This document shows positions 53,765 through 63,390 of a stretch of 64,000 nucleotides of DNA, piece by piece. The notes under the pieces are model-generated. The model saw only the letters and a program-made list of their open reading frames with translations, was not told the origin of the DNA and did no database searches. Source of the stretch: Hyphomicrobiales bacterium (lineage in GTDB: Bacteria; Pseudomonadota; Alphaproteobacteria; Rhizobiales; Devosiaceae); the NCBI GenBank assembly GCA_027487555.1, contig JAIYDI010000047.1:1-64000 (forward strand). Direction: 5' to 3'. A program made the position numbers and the translations under genes. Numbering within the stretch: position 1 is the first letter of the stretch; each line of letters opens with the position of its first letter.

Positions 53765-54685
53765 ATGCGGGTACGGATCGTTGGCGCGCCAGTGGAAGAC
53801 GGCGCCGGACGGCTTGGCTGCGAAATGGGACCGAAGGCGCTCCGCGTCGCAGATCTCGGCGCGACACTGCGTGACCTCGGCCACGAGGTCGAGGACCTTG
53901 GCAATGTGGCGCGCGGCGCCCTGCCCGCCGTCACGCACGCCAACCCGGCGCTCAAAAACCTGCCCGAAGTCGCGGCCTGGACCTCGGCCATATCCGATGC
54001 CGCCTATGCGGCGAGCGACGACGCCATGCCGATCTTTCTGGGCGGCGATCACGCCCTTTCGGCCGGCACCGTCTCGGGGGTGGCGCGCCGCGCCGCCGAA
54101 CTCGGCCGGCCGCTCTTCGTGCTCTGGCTCGACGCCCACCCGGATTTCCACACGCTAGACACCACGACGAGCGGCAATCTGCATGGCGTGCCGCTTGCCT
54201 ATGTCGCAGGTCGCGCCAGCTTCGGCAGCGCCTTCCCGCCGCTCGCCACCGCGATCGACCCGCGCCGCGCCTGTACAATGGGGCTGCGCAGTGTCGACCC
54301 GGCGGAGCGCCGCGCGCTGACCGAAGCCGGCGTATTGGTGCACGACATGCGCGCCATCGACGAGCACGGCATCGCGCCGCTGCTGCGTGATTTCCTGGCC
54401 CGCGTCGTGGCCGAGAACGGCCTGCTGCATGTCAGCTTCGATGTCGATTTCCTCGATCCGGCCATCGCGCCCGCGGTCGGGACCACAGTGCCGGGCGGCG
54501 CCACATTCCGCGAGGCGCATCTGGTGATGGAGATGCTGTCGGACAGCGGACTCGTGACGAGCCTCGACCTCGTCGAACTCAACCCCTTTCTCGATGAGCG
54601 CGGCCGCACCGCCACCCTGCTTGTCGATCTCACAGCGAGCCTGATGGGCCGCCGCATCATGGATCGCCCGACCCAGAGGTACTGA
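53765..54685 (+). CDS. rocF: arginase
   Basis: Hydrolyses L-arginine to ornithine and urea with a binuclear manganese centre. It has 306 residues. All three family signatures are present: GGDHALSAG near 98, WLDAHPDFHT near 123 and SFDVDFLDPAIAPAVGT near 227. It is followed by ornithine cyclodeaminase after 2 bases, so the pathway runs arginine to ornithine to proline. Confidence 0.94.
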   Translation: MRVRIVGAPVEDGAGRLGCEMGPKALRVADLGATLRDLGHEVEDLGNVARGALPAVTHANPALKNLPEVAAWTSAISDAAYAASDDAMPIFLGGDHALSAGTVSGVARRAAELGRPLFVLWLDAHPDFHTLDTTTSGNLHGVPLAYVAGRASFGSAFPPLATAIDPRRACTMGLRSVDPAERRALTEAGVLVHDMRAIDEHGIAPLLRDFLARVVAENGLLHVSFDVDFLDPAIAPAVGTTVPGGATFREAHLVMEMLSDSGLVTSLDLVELNPFLDERGRTATLLVDLTASLMGRRIMDRPTQRY

Positions 54686-54687
54686 AC

Positions 54688-55743
54688 ATGCTTACGCCCT
54701 CGCCACTCGCCATCGTGCCTTTCGTCAGCGTCGACAACATGATGCGGCTCGTGCATGCCACCGGCATCGAGCGGTTCCTCACCGAGCTTGCCGCCTATAT
54801 CGAAGAGGATTTCCGCCGGTGGGAGCTGTTCGACAAGACGCCGCGCATCGCCTCGCACAGCCATGACGGCGTCATCGAGCTGATGCCGACCAGCGACGGC
54901 GCGCTGTACGGCTTCAAATATGTCAACGGCCACCCCAAGAACATGCGGTCCGGGCGGCAGACGGTGACAGCCTTTGGCGTGCTCGCCGATGTCGGCTCGG
55001 GCTACCCGATGCTGCTGACCGAAATGACGCTGCTCACCGCGCTGCGCACCGCCGCCACCTCGGCCTTTGCCGCAAAGCTGCTCGCGCCACCCGGGGCGCA
55101 TACGATGGCCATTATCGGCAATGGCGCGCAGTCCGAATTCCAGGCCATCGCCTTCCGGGCGCTTCTGGGCATTACCAGCCTGCGCCTCTACGACATCGAC
55201 CCCAGGGCGAGCGAAAAGTGCCGAGGAAACCTTGCTGCGCTCGGCTTCGACATCACGGTTGCCGGCAGCGCCGAGGAGGCGGTGGAAGGCGCACAGATCG
55301 TCACGACGGTGACCGCCGACAAGCAGAATGCCACCATACTTTCGAGCAACATGGTCGGCCCCGGCATCCACATCAACGCGGTGGGCGGCGATTGCCCCGG
55401 CAAGACCGAACTCCACCGCGACATCTTGCTGCGCGCTGATATCTTCGTCGAATTCCCGCCCCAGACCCGCATCGAGGGCGAGATCCAGCAGCTCGATGCT
55501 GACCATCCGGTCACCGAACTCTGGCAGGTGCTTACCGGCCACGCCCCGGGCCGAACCGCGCGCGATCAGGTGACGCTGTTCGATTCCGTCGGCTTCGCAG
55601 TCGAAGACTTCTCGGCGCTGCGCTATGTGCGCGACCGGCTCGTCGAAACTGGGCTCTTCACCGAACTCGATCTGCTCGCCGACCCCGACGATCCGCGCGA
55701 TCTCTTCGGCATGCTGCAGCGCTCGGCTGCCAGCGCCGCCTGA
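54688..55743 (+). CDS. ocd: ornithine cyclodeaminase
   Basis: Converts L-ornithine to L-proline and ammonia with NAD. It has 351 residues. The catalytic Lys is in YGFKYVNGHPKN near 75, the NAD site is IIGNGAQSEFQA near 140 and the catalytic Asp in INAVGGDCPGKTEL near 230. Two bases after the arginase stop. The C-terminal extension of about 20 residues is ordinary. Confidence 0.93.
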   Translation: MLTPSPLAIVPFVSVDNMMRLVHATGIERFLTELAAYIEEDFRRWELFDKTPRIASHSHDGVIELMPTSDGALYGFKYVNGHPKNMRSGRQTVTAFGVLADVGSGYPMLLTEMTLLTALRTAATSAFAAKLLAPPGAHTMAIIGNGAQSEFQAIAFRALLGITSLRLYDIDPRASEKCRGNLAALGFDITVAGSAEEAVEGAQIVTTVTADKQNATILSSNMVGPGIHINAVGGDCPGKTELHRDILLRADIFVEFPPQTRIEGEIQQLDADHPVTELWQVLTGHAPGRTARDQVTLFDSVGFAVEDFSALRYVRDRLVETGLFTELDLLADPDDPRDLFGMLQRSAASAA

Positions 55744-55751
55744 CAGATACC

Positions 55752-55980
55752 TTATGGCATGTTGGCCGCTCCGACGAGCGCGCTCACGTCGCGTACCGAC
55801 CCGATGGCAACCATCTGCTCCGGGGTGAGCTTGTTGCCCAGCAGGGCCTCGAACTCGGCGATGATCGCCATATGGCCGAGGCTGGCTCAGCCCGGCAGCG
55901 TGTCCATGTCGTCATCGAATGTCGGCGGCGCCCCGCCGATGGCGCGCGACAAGGGCAATGGCCTCTTGGTCAATGGTCAT
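55752..55980 (-). pseudogene. acyl carrier protein remnant with frameshift and in-frame stop
   Basis: Read on the minus strand it begins MTIDQEAIALVAR, then needs a one-base shift near 55940 to continue AIGGAPPTFDDDMDTLPG, then meets a TGA at 55887-55889. After it the frame continues ASLGHMAIIAEFEALLG and ends DVSALVGAANMP. The pieces together make one acyl carrier protein, with the phosphopantetheine Ser retained (ASL in place of DSL). At least two lesions, so it is not translated as a whole. It is in frame with the preceding GNAT remnant. Confidence 0.72.
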
Positions 55981-56855
55981 CGCGCGCGCTCCTTTGTCTG
56001 CCGCAATCCAGGGCTCGCGGAACAATTCGAAGGCGACATGGTGGACGATGGCGCCCGTCTTCGGATTCTGCTTGTGACGGTGCCAGGTGCCGACATGCCA
56101 AAAGCCGAGTTTTCGGTAGCTGAACGCTGACGAGACATTGCTGGCATCGACCAGTCCAAACACCCGTTCGACATCGGTATACTGGAAGAAGCGGGTGATG
56201 AGGGCCGCCCGCACTTCCACCACCACATCCTTGCCCCACCAGGCCCGGTCATGCACCGCGACGGCGCCGGAGATGGAGCGATAGCCCGAGAACCGCAAGA
56301 GGTTGGCGCCGATCGGCTGCGGCTCTCCCTTGGGCGTGATGGAATAGAGCAGCAGCCGCCACGACTTCGGCAAGGGCCCCATCACAAACCATTCGGCAAG
56401 CGATCTTGGGCGCGTCGACTGATAGAGTCCCGCGAGGATCTGCGGGTCGCGACGCCACTCCGGGAAACACCTGCAGCATCTGGACTTCGTGGCGCGCAGC
56501 GACGCAGCGCCCCTCGTCATGCACCGGACCATCGGCAAGGACGGTCGCCCCCGGCGGCGGCTCGACCGGCTGCCCGGTGGCAAGCATCAGCCGGAAGCAC
56601 ACCGGCGCCATCGGCGTATCCGCGCCTTCGCCATTGAGCACGTCGGCGAGGAAATCGATAGGTGCGGGTACTGTGCTTGCCGCCGCGAGGGCCGCGCCGC
56701 CAAGATCGCAATAGCGATCAGCCACTGGCAGGTTCCCGCTGGGGCTGCCGAGGGTGGGTGAAATCCGGCACATAGCCGACAATCGGCGCGTTGATGATCG
56801 GCTGACCGGCGAGCGTCACCCCATCCGCGATCTTGAAAATCTCGACTTCGGCCAT
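55912..56855 (-). pseudogene. GNAT-family acetyltransferase, frameshifted
   Basis: The start MAEVEIFKIADGV at 56855 has an excellent GGGGAG ribosome site, but the frame stops at 56718. Removing one C from a CCCC run near 56745 joins it to a second frame (SGNLPVADRYCDLGG). Removing one base from the run at 56462-56464 joins that to a third frame, which holds the GNAT core (WRLLLYSITPKGEPQPIG, VVVEVRAALITRFFQ and SSAFSYRKLGFWHVGTWHRH). Restored, it would be one protein of about 290 residues before the acyl carrier start. Both lesions sit in short C runs, so sequencing error is possible, but the acyl-carrier lesions next door favour true decay. Confidence 0.7.
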
Positions 56856-57326
56856 GTGAACTCCCCAAACACAAAACGAGCGGCACCGGGCCGCTCGTTG
56901 GCTGGCATACATGGACAAACAATCTTGAGGCACCGTCGCGCCCAAGGGGTGGTACCGATACATTGTGGGACCACCCCGGACCACGCCGAGCGCCGGCCTG
57001 ACCGGGTCTGCCCGCCCGTGCCTGCGTCAGATCGGCTTGCTGACCACAGTGGCCGCAGCCGACTGGAGCGGCTGCCGCTTTGTCAGTACAGGCGTCGTAG
57101 CAAGGAAAATCGCGGCTTGGGGATGATGCTGTCAATCCTCCAATCCGCAGACGTGGCGCAGGCAAGATTGCGATTTGGCGTCTGCGCCCGCGATGAACGC
57201 TGCACAGGCGCACGCTGACAATCCCGCGCCAAGATCGCGCCGGCTTGTCCATCTTGCTGGCTTTCCTTCGGCCCCGGCATGGGCAAGATCGCGAGAAGCC
57301 GCGAAGCGGTTGAGGGAGAGATTCGG
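56856..57326. other. 471-bp non-coding region between the GNAT remnant and the isomerase gene
   Basis: Holds a terminator-like hairpin (56875-56899) and otherwise no family-bearing frame. Short ORFs on both strands look like chance. The promoter of the isomerase gene must lie near its right end, but I could not define it. Confidence 0.4.
56875..56899 (-). terminator. Rho-independent terminator or attenuator just before the GNAT remnant
   Basis: On the minus strand AACGAGCGGC and GCCGCTCGTT form a perfect 10-base stem around a 5-base loop, followed by TTGTGTTT (TTTTGTGTTT counting the end of the stem). It lies about 20 bases before the MAEVEIF start, so it would end transcription entering that gene; an attenuator is possible. 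Confidence 0.6.
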
Positions 57327-58199
57327 ATGGCATTGAGGATCGGCGGCTACGGCATCGACTACTTGGGCGACCCGGAGGCCTATGCGCGCGCTCATCTCGC
57401 GTTCGGCTACAACGCCGCCTATATGCCGAACATCAAGATCGACAGCAGCGACGAAATCGCCGCCATCGTCGCGGCCATGGCTCGGGCCGATATCGTCATC
57501 GCCGAGGGCGGTGCATGGAAGAACCTAGTTGCCCACGACGATGCGATCCGAAAGGCCAATCTCGACCACGCCGTGCACCAGTTGGCGCTCGCCGACGCAT
57601 TCGGGGCAAGGGCCTGCGTCGCCTATCTCGGTACTGTCGGACACCCTGGCGACCCGTGGCAATTGAGCGACAACTATGACTACGGCCCGCACCCTGATAA
57701 CCAGTCCGAGGCTGGCTTCGCGCGGGCCGTCGATACCGCCCGCTATGTGATCGATGCGGTCAAGCCGCGCCGCACGAAGTTCTCGCTCGAGATGGTTCCT
57801 TGGCTCGTGACCGACACGGCCGAGAACTACCTGAAGCTTCTCAAGGCCATCGACCGCCCGCAATTCGGAGCCCATATCGACGCGGCAAACATGGTGCTGA
57901 GCCCTCGGCTCTATTTCGACACCGGCCGGATGATCCGCGAGGCCTTCGACCTGCTCGGACCCTGGGTCGTATCCTGCCACGCCAAGGACATCGTCATGCA
58001 GGGCGGGCCCGGAAACATCTCGTTTCATTTCAACGAAGTGCCGCCGGGCGATGGCAATCTCGACTATGGCGCCTACGTCACCGAGATCTGCCGTCTCGGC
58101 GGGGACGTACCGCTGATGCTCGAGCATTTCGATGTGCCGGCATATCGGCGGGGTCTGGCGCATATAAGGCAGGTCGCCCGCGCCGCAGGCGTCGACTGA
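57327..58199 (+). CDS. sugar phosphate isomerase/epimerase family (xylose-isomerase-like TIM barrel)
   Basis: A 290-residue TIM-barrel protein of the AP-endonuclease-2/xylose-isomerase-like group. Metal-binding candidates are FSLEMVPW near 155, HIDAANM near 190, SCHAKDI near 222 and LMLEHFDV near 272, the usual Glu/Asp/His/Glu order. ATG 57327 has GGGAGAG upstream. It lies next to, but divergent in strand from, the dehydrogenase/sugar importer genes and probably acts on a carbohydrate they handle. Confidence 0.82.
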   Translation: MALRIGGYGIDYLGDPEAYARAHLAFGYNAAYMPNIKIDSSDEIAAIVAAMARADIVIAEGGAWKNLVAHDDAIRKANLDHAVHQLALADAFGARACVAYLGTVGHPGDPWQLSDNYDYGPHPDNQSEAGFARAVDTARYVIDAVKPRRTKFSLEMVPWLVTDTAENYLKLLKAIDRPQFGAHIDAANMVLSPRLYFDTGRMIREAFDLLGPWVVSCHAKDIVMQGGPGNISFHFNEVPPGDGNLDYGAYVTEICRLGGDVPLMLEHFDVPAYRRGLAHIRQVARAAGVD

Positions 58200-58239
58200 T
58201 GTCGGACGTTACGCCGTGCCGAAAGCCTCTGGGGTCACC

Positions 58240-59376
58240 TCAGATGCGGACAACACCGCGGACGAGCCTGCCCTCGCGCAACAGGTCGAAGCCGCGGTTG
58301 ATATCGGCGAGGGGCATGATCTCGGTCAGCAGCCGGTCGACCGGCAAGAGCCCGCGCTGGAACAGCCGCACGAAGCGCGGAATATCGCGTGCCGGGACGC
58401 AGGAGCCGAGATAGCTGCCGCGCACGGTTTTTTCGTCGGCGACAAGGTTGACGGCCAGCAGCGCGAAGGTGGCGTTGGGCGGCGGCAGGCCGCCAGTGGT
58501 CAATTCGCCACCGCGGCGGATGATCTGGTAGCCGAGGCCGAGCGCGGCGATGGAGCCGGCAAGCTCGATGGCGTGGTCGACGCCGCCATGCGTCAAATCC
58601 TTCACCTGCTGCACCGCATCGGCATCCGTCGCGAGCACGGCGTCGGTGGCCCCGAGTGAGACGGCGATGGCGAGTTTCTCGCGCGAGATATCGATGGCGA
58701 GGATCTGCTCGGCTCCGGCAGCCCTCGCCCCGAGCAGCGCCGCCATGCCGACTCCGCCAAGGCCGATCACCGCGACGCGGTCGGCAGGACGTACATTGGC
58801 GCCGTTGAAGGCCGCGCCGACGCCGGTGAGCACGGCGCAGCCGAACAGGGCGGCATGCTCGAAGGCGAGACTGTCATCGACCTTCACCAGCGAATTGCGG
58901 CTGACCGTGGCGAACTCGGCGAAGCCCGAGACGCCGAGATGGTGGTTGAGCGGATGGCCTTGGTCGTGATGCGTTTCGCTCAGCCGCCGCGCCCCCGAAA
59001 TCAGCGTGCCGGCCCCGTTGGCGGCAGCGCCAGGAATGCAGAGGGCCGGCCGCGCATCCATGCAGCATTCGCACTGCCCGCAACTGGGCACGAAGACGAA
59101 GACGACATGGTCGCCGACCTTGAGGTCATGCACGCCCATGCCGAGTTCCTCGACCACTCCGGCGGCCTCGTGGCCGAGCACCATGGGCAGCGGACGCGGA
59201 CGGTTGCCATCGATGACGGACAGATCGGAATGGCACAGCCCCGCCGCGACGACCCGCACCAGCACCTCGCCCTCGCCTGGCCCGGCGAGATCGACCTCGC
59301 GCAGCTTGAGCGGCAGGCTTTCAGCATACGGTGCGGGCAGCCCCGACTGCTCGAGGACGGCGGCGCGGATCTTCAT
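58240..59376 (-). CDS. zinc-dependent alcohol dehydrogenase
   Basis: A 378-residue medium-chain dehydrogenase. Catalytic zinc residues are in GLCHSDL near 47 and GHEAAG near 68; the structural zinc loop is CGQCECC near 100. The NAD site is VAVIGLGGVGMAALL near 200 with an acidic residue after the strand (AIDIS), which indicates NAD over NADP. It follows the HisD/HpsN-like gene by 20 bases in the same direction. Confidence 0.88.
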   Translation of the reverse strand: MKIRAAVLEQSGLPAPYAESLPLKLREVDLAGPGEGEVLVRVVAAGLCHSDLSVIDGNRPRPLPMVLGHEAAGVVEELGMGVHDLKVGDHVVFVFVPSCGQCECCMDARPALCIPGAAANGAGTLISGARRLSETHHDQGHPLNHHLGVSGFAEFATVSRNSLVKVDDSLAFEHAALFGCAVLTGVGAAFNGANVRPADRVAVIGLGGVGMAALLGARAAGAEQILAIDISREKLAIAVSLGATDAVLATDADAVQQVKDLTHGGVDHAIELAGSIAALGLGYQIIRRGGELTTGGLPPPNATFALLAVNLVADEKTVRGSYLGSCVPARDIPRFVRLFQRGLLPVDRLLTEIMPLADINRGFDLLREGRLVRGVVRI

Positions 59377-59396
59377 CGGACCTTCCTTGCTCAGTG

Positions 59397-60704
59397 CTAT
59401 TCGGCCGCGCCGGCATAAGGCACGTTGCGGCGCCCATAGCGACGAACGCGCACATTTGCCTGTTCGGCATGTCCGGCAAAACCCTCGAGCATCGAAAGCC
59501 GCGAGCCATAGGCGCCGATCAGCGCGCTCGCCTCGTCGGTGGTGACGCGCTGGTAGGTGCAGGTCTTGAGGAACTTGCCGACCCAGAGCCCGCCGGTATA
59601 GCGCCCGGCCCGCTTGGTGGGCAGGGTGTGGTTGGTTCCGATCACCTTGTCGCCATAGGCGACATTGGTACGTGGCCCTAGAAAGAGCGCACCGTAATTG
59701 GTCATGTTCTCAAGGAAGTAGTCGGGATCGCGGGTCATCACCTGCACATGCTCGAAGGCGAGGCGATTGGCGACGGCAAGCATTTCGGCATCGTCGGCGC
59801 AGAGGATGACCTCGCCATGATCGGACCAGGACACGCGCGCGATTTCTGCGGTGGGGAGAATAGTGAGCAGCCGCTCGACTTCGGCCATGGTTTCGCGCGC
59901 CAGCTTCTCCGACGTTGTGAGCAGAATGGCGGGCGAGGTGGGGCCATGCTCGGCCTGACCGAGCAGGTCGGTGGCGCAGATTTCCGCGTCGACGCTGTCG
60001 TCGGCTATGACGAGGGTTTCGGTCGGGCCGGCGAAGAGGTCGATGCCGACCCGGCCATAGAGCTGGCGCTTGGCTTCTGCGACGAAGGCATTGCCGGGGC
60101 CGACAAGCATATCGACAGGCGCGATGGTTTCGGTGCCGAGCGCCATGGCGCCAATGGCCTGCACGCCACCCAGCACATAGATCTCGTCAGCGCCGGCCAG
60201 ATGCATGGCAGCAACGATGGCCGGATGCGGTCCGCCGTGGAAGGGCGGCGCGGCGGCGACGATGCGTTTGACGCCGGCTACCTTGGCGGTCAACACGCTC
60301 ATGTGCGCGGAGGCGACCATCGGGTACTTGCCGCCCGGCACATAGCAGCCCACGGCATCGACGGGGATATTGCGGTGCCCAAGCACGACGCCCGGCATGG
60401 TTTCGACTTCGATATCCGTGAGTGCGGCTTTCTGCGCCTCGGCGAAGCGCCGCACATTGGCTTGAGCAAAGCGGATATCATCGAGATCGCGCGCGGACAG
60501 CTTGCCGATCGCGGCCTCGATATCGGCCTCGGACAGTCGGAAATCCGCGGGCTCCCATTTGTCGAACTTCGCCGAAAGCTCGCGGATGGCGGCATCGCCA
60601 CGCGCCTCGATATCGGCGAGGATACCCTCGACGATGAGACGAACCTTGCTGTCGGCCTCGGCACGCTGCGCTGCGCCAAGGGCGGTCTTGAGGTGGAGAG
60701 GCAT
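59397..60704 (-). CDS. HisD-family dehydrogenase B (sulfopropanediol 3-dehydrogenase/HpsN-like)
   Basis: A 435-residue HisD-type enzyme oxidising an alcohol to a carboxylate. In contrast to the paralogue at 46267, its zinc-site residues look intact: [10 protein letters not shown] near 250 and [14 protein letters not shown] near 350, with the Glu-His pair in AFEHVQVM. The [16 protein letters not shown] segment near 120 is typical of the HpsN/catabolic branch. It sits between a zinc alcohol dehydrogenase and a CUT2-type importer. HpsN is suggested by similarity only; I see no HpsO- or sulfonate-specific gene beside it. Confidence 0.83.
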   Translation of the reverse strand: MPLHLKTALGAAQRAEADSKVRLIVEGILADIEARGDAAIRELSAKFDKWEPADFRLSEADIEAAIGKLSARDLDDIRFAQANVRRFAEAQKAALTDIEVETMPGVVLGHRNIPVDAVGCYVPGGKYPMVASAHMSVLTAKVAGVKRIVAAAPPFHGGPHPAIVAAMHLAGADEIYVLGGVQAIGAMALGTETIAPVDMLVGPGNAFVAEAKRQLYGRVGIDLFAGPTETLVIADDSVDAEICATDLLGQAEHGPTSPAILLTTSEKLARETMAEVERLLTILPTAEIARVSWSDHGEVILCADDAEMLAVANRLAFEHVQVMTRDPDYFLENMTNYGALFLGPRTNVAYGDKVIGTNHTLPTKRAGRYTGGLWVGKFLKTCTYQRVTTDEASALIGAYGSRLSMLEGFAGHAEQANVRVRRYGRRNVPYAGAAE

Positions 60705-60733
60705 GGTGTCTGGTCCTGCTCTTGGGCGCGTTG

Positions 60734-61756
60734 TCAGCCGATATCCGAGGCTTCGCGGCCACGGGTGATCTGCGAGATCGTCACTGCAAGGATGAGCGCG
60801 CCGCCATTGAAGACATTGGTGACCCACAGCGGAATACCAAGCATCGACAGCCCGGTGATACCCGTGGCGAGGAAATACACCGCCACGATGGTACCCCACG
60901 GGTTGAAGCGGCCAGGCTGGATGGTGGTGGCGCCGAGGAAGGCGGCGGCAAAGGCCGGCAAGAGGTAGTTGAGGCCCGAATAGGGATCGGCCGAACCAAG
61001 CACGCCGGCATAGAGAATGCCTGCTGCCGACGCGAGCACGGCGGAGGCGACAAGCGCCGCGACGCGCACCCGGTTGACGGCGATGCCGTTGAGCCGCGCC
61101 ACTTCGCGACCGCGACCGACGAAGAGCAGGCGACGACCGAGCGGGGTGTAGTCGAAGACGTACCAGAGCACGAAAGCTGCTGCGATGGCATAGTAGAAGG
61201 CCAGGGGAATGCCGAGGAAGCGCACCCCCACCACGGCATTGATCAGCGCCCTGTCGATGCCGCCAATGGTGGTAGAGTTGGTCATCCACTGCACGATGCC
61301 GCTCATCAACGAGGTCGAGCCAAGCGTGACCACCAGCGACGGCACGCGGAAATAGATGATGAACAGGGCATGCACCAGCCCGACCACCACACCGATGCCC
61401 AGCACAACGACAAGCACGAGGCCGATCGGCAGATCCTGCCAGACATTGAGCACCGCGATGCTGGAGGCGGAAAGGGTGAGCGTCGCACCGACGGAGAGGT
61501 CATAATCCCCCGCCGTCAATGGAATGATGATCGCCAGCGCCAGCAGCGCCGCCGGCGCATAGGAGGCAAACATGATGGAGAAATTGCCCCAGCGCAGGAA
61601 ATTCGGCATCACCGCGGCAAATGTCGCGATCAGGAGTACCCAGACGAGCAGCAGCGCAACACGTTCGAACTGGCGCCGGTAGTTGACAGGCGCACCCGCC
61701 GAGCGTGTGGAACTGGCGTCAGTCTTGATAGCGTCGGACTTCGTGGCATCGGTCAT
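60734..61756 (-). CDS. sugar ABC transporter permease (RbsC, CUT2)
   Basis: A 340-residue multi-helix permease of the ribose class. Family pattern: [23 protein letters not shown] near 85 and the [18 protein letters not shown] coupling loop near 215, followed by [25 protein letters not shown]. The stop and the next gene follow the usual order ATPase-permease on this strand. The start overlaps the ATPase stop by 4 bases. Confidence 0.9.
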   Translation of the reverse strand: MTDATKSDAIKTDASSTRSAGAPVNYRRQFERVALLLVWVLLIATFAAVMPNFLRWGNFSIMFASYAPAALLALAIIIPLTAGDYDLSVGATLTLSASSIAVLNVWQDLPIGLVLVVVLGIGVVVGLVHALFIIYFRVPSLVVTLGSTSLMSGIVQWMTNSTTIGGIDRALINAVVGVRFLGIPLAFYYAIAAAFVLWYVFDYTPLGRRLLFVGRGREVARLNGIAVNRVRVAALVASAVLASAAGILYAGVLGSADPYSGLNYLLPAFAAAFLGATTIQPGRFNPWGTIVAVYFLATGITGLSMLGIPLWVTNVFNGGALILAVTISQITRGREASDIG

Positions 61757-63390
61757 GGCGCAGCCTGGGTCAGATAGGGCGTGGGAGCACCAGTAGGCAG
61801 TGCCGCCGACTGGTAGCAGGCTTCTGAAATGCCGTCCTTGGTGAGATCGGCACCGGTGAGTTCCTGGCAGATGCGGCCCTTGGCGAAGATCAGCACGCGA
61901 TCGCAGATTTCGGCCAGTTGCTCGGCTTCGGAGCTGGCGCAGATGACCGACATCCCCTCGGCCGCAGCCTTGCGCAGCGCCGCGAATATCTGCTGGCGCG
62001 TGCCGACATCGACCCCCTGCGTAGGCTCATCCAGCAGGAGCAGCGATGGGTTGCGGTTCATCCAGCGGGCGATCAGCACCTTTTGCGCATTGCCGCCCGA
62101 CAGCGCCGACAGCTTCAGCCCCGGGTCGTTAGGCTTGACCTCGAAGGTTGCCCCCAGCGCTCGCGCCTCGCGGACCATGGCACCGTTGCGCATGAAGGCG
62201 CCGCGGAAGAAGCGCCCGACATCGGGCAGGAACATGTTGTCGACGATCGGCAGGCTGTCGACGCCGCTGGCACCCTGCCTATCGGCAGGCAGCAGGGCAA
62301 AGCCCATCTCGATCGAGCGGCGCGGACTGAGCGTGGTCTGGGCGAAGGCAGCGGCGCCGTCTATGGCGATTTCGCCCGAGCGTGCCGGACGCGCGCCAAA
62401 GGCGAGATAGGGCACTTCCTCGTAGCCCGAGCCGATAAGTCCGGTGAGACCGAGGATTTCGCCCCTGTGCACGGCAAGCTCCGAGGGCTCGAGCATCTTG
62501 CCAGCAAGGTTGCTGAACCGGGCATAGACCGGCGCTGTGGTCCGGTCGGTCTTCCGGTGCGCGCCGCGCGCGATCGAGCGCCCGACGATCATCTGGACGA
62601 TCTTGTCATGCGTCGCGTCCGCGCGCTTGAGCTCGCCCACCCGCTCGCCATCGCGCAGCACGGTGATCTCGTCGGTGATCTCCAGGACTTCATCGATATC
62701 ATGCGAAATGAAGATGACGCTCGAGCCCGATTGCGTGATGGAGCGCACGAGCCGGAACAATTGCTCGACGCCCGATTGCGGCAGGAAAGGTGTTGGCTCG
62801 TCGAGGAGCATGAGGCCGGGCTTGCCGGTAGTGGCGCGGGCCAGTTCGATCTCTTCGAAGGCGCGGACGATGGCGAGCAGCGCCCGTTGTACCGGCGTCA
62901 GGCGATCGATGCGCTCCTCGGGATCAAGATCGAGCTCGAAGCGGGCCAGCGCCGCACGGGCCGCCCGCGTTTCAGCCGCCCAGTTGATGAACCCGCGATT
63001 GCCAGCCGTGAGCGGGACAAGGCGCAGGTTTTCGAGCACGGTAAGGGAGGGGATGAGCCCCAGATTCTGGTGGACGAAGGCCATGCCGAGCCGGCGGAAA
63101 TCGCCCGGCTTCAGTGGCAGGCCGGTCGGCTCGCCGTTGAAGGAGAGGCTGCCGCCCTCATCGGGCGCATGGAAACCGGCGAGAATCTTCACGAGGGTCG
63201 ACTTGCCGGAGCCGTTCTTTCCGAGCAGGCCGTGTACTTCCCCAGCCATCACATCGAACGACACGTCGCGCAGCGCTCGAGCGCCGCCGAAGGTCTTGGA
63301 AATGTGCCGCAAGGAGAGGACCGGGGGAGCAGAAGCTGCCCCCCGGCCGTCAACCGGACTTGCGGATGCGCGGTCCGACAGTGCCGTCAC
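61753..63390 (-). CDS. sugar ABC transporter ATPase, duplicated (RbsA, CUT2)
   Basis: A 545-residue protein with two ATPase domains. Domain 1 has a normal Walker A (GKNGSGKSTLVK near 60), but its signature is degenerate (LTPVQRALLAIVRAF instead of LSxGQ). Domain 2 has a degenerate Walker A (GLIGSGYEEVPYL) but a normal signature (LSGGNAQKVLIARWM) and Walker B (LLLLDEPTQGVD). Walker A of 1 and signature of 2 would form a single competent site. First domain lies at about 25-265. Confidence 0.88.
   Translation of the reverse strand: MTALSDRASASPVDGRGAASAPPVLSLRHISKTFGGARALRDVSFDVMAGEVHGLLGKNGSGKSTLVKILAGFHAPDEGGSLSFNGEPTGLPLKPGDFRRLGMAFVHQNLGLIPSLTVLENLRLVPLTAGNRGFINWAAETRAARAALARFELDLDPEERIDRLTPVQRALLAIVRAFEEIELARATTGKPGLMLLDEPTPFLPQSGVEQLFRLVRSITQSGSSVIFISHDIDEVLEITDEITVLRDGERVGELKRADATHDKIVQMIVGRSIARGAHRKTDRTTAPVYARFSNLAGKMLEPSELAVHRGEILGLTGLIGSGYEEVPYLAFGARPARSGEIAIDGAAAFAQTTLSPRRSIEMGFALLPADRQGASGVDSLPIVDNMFLPDVGRFFRGAFMRNGAMVREARALGATFEVKPNDPGLKLSALSGGNAQKVLIARWMNRNPSLLLLDEPTQGVDVGTRQQIFAALRKAAAEGMSVICASSEAEQLAEICDRVLIFAKGRICQELTGADLTKDGISEACYQSAALPTGAPTPYLTQAAP

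Noticed and set aside
56249-56782. A separate 177-codon gene on the minus strand
   Set aside because: Its middle part joins the frames before and after it if single bases are removed, so it is a fragment of the GNAT pseudogene.
46267-60704. Histidine biosynthesis (two hisD genes)
   Set aside because: No other his gene is present, each copy lies beside an importer, and the sequences fit the catabolic branch.
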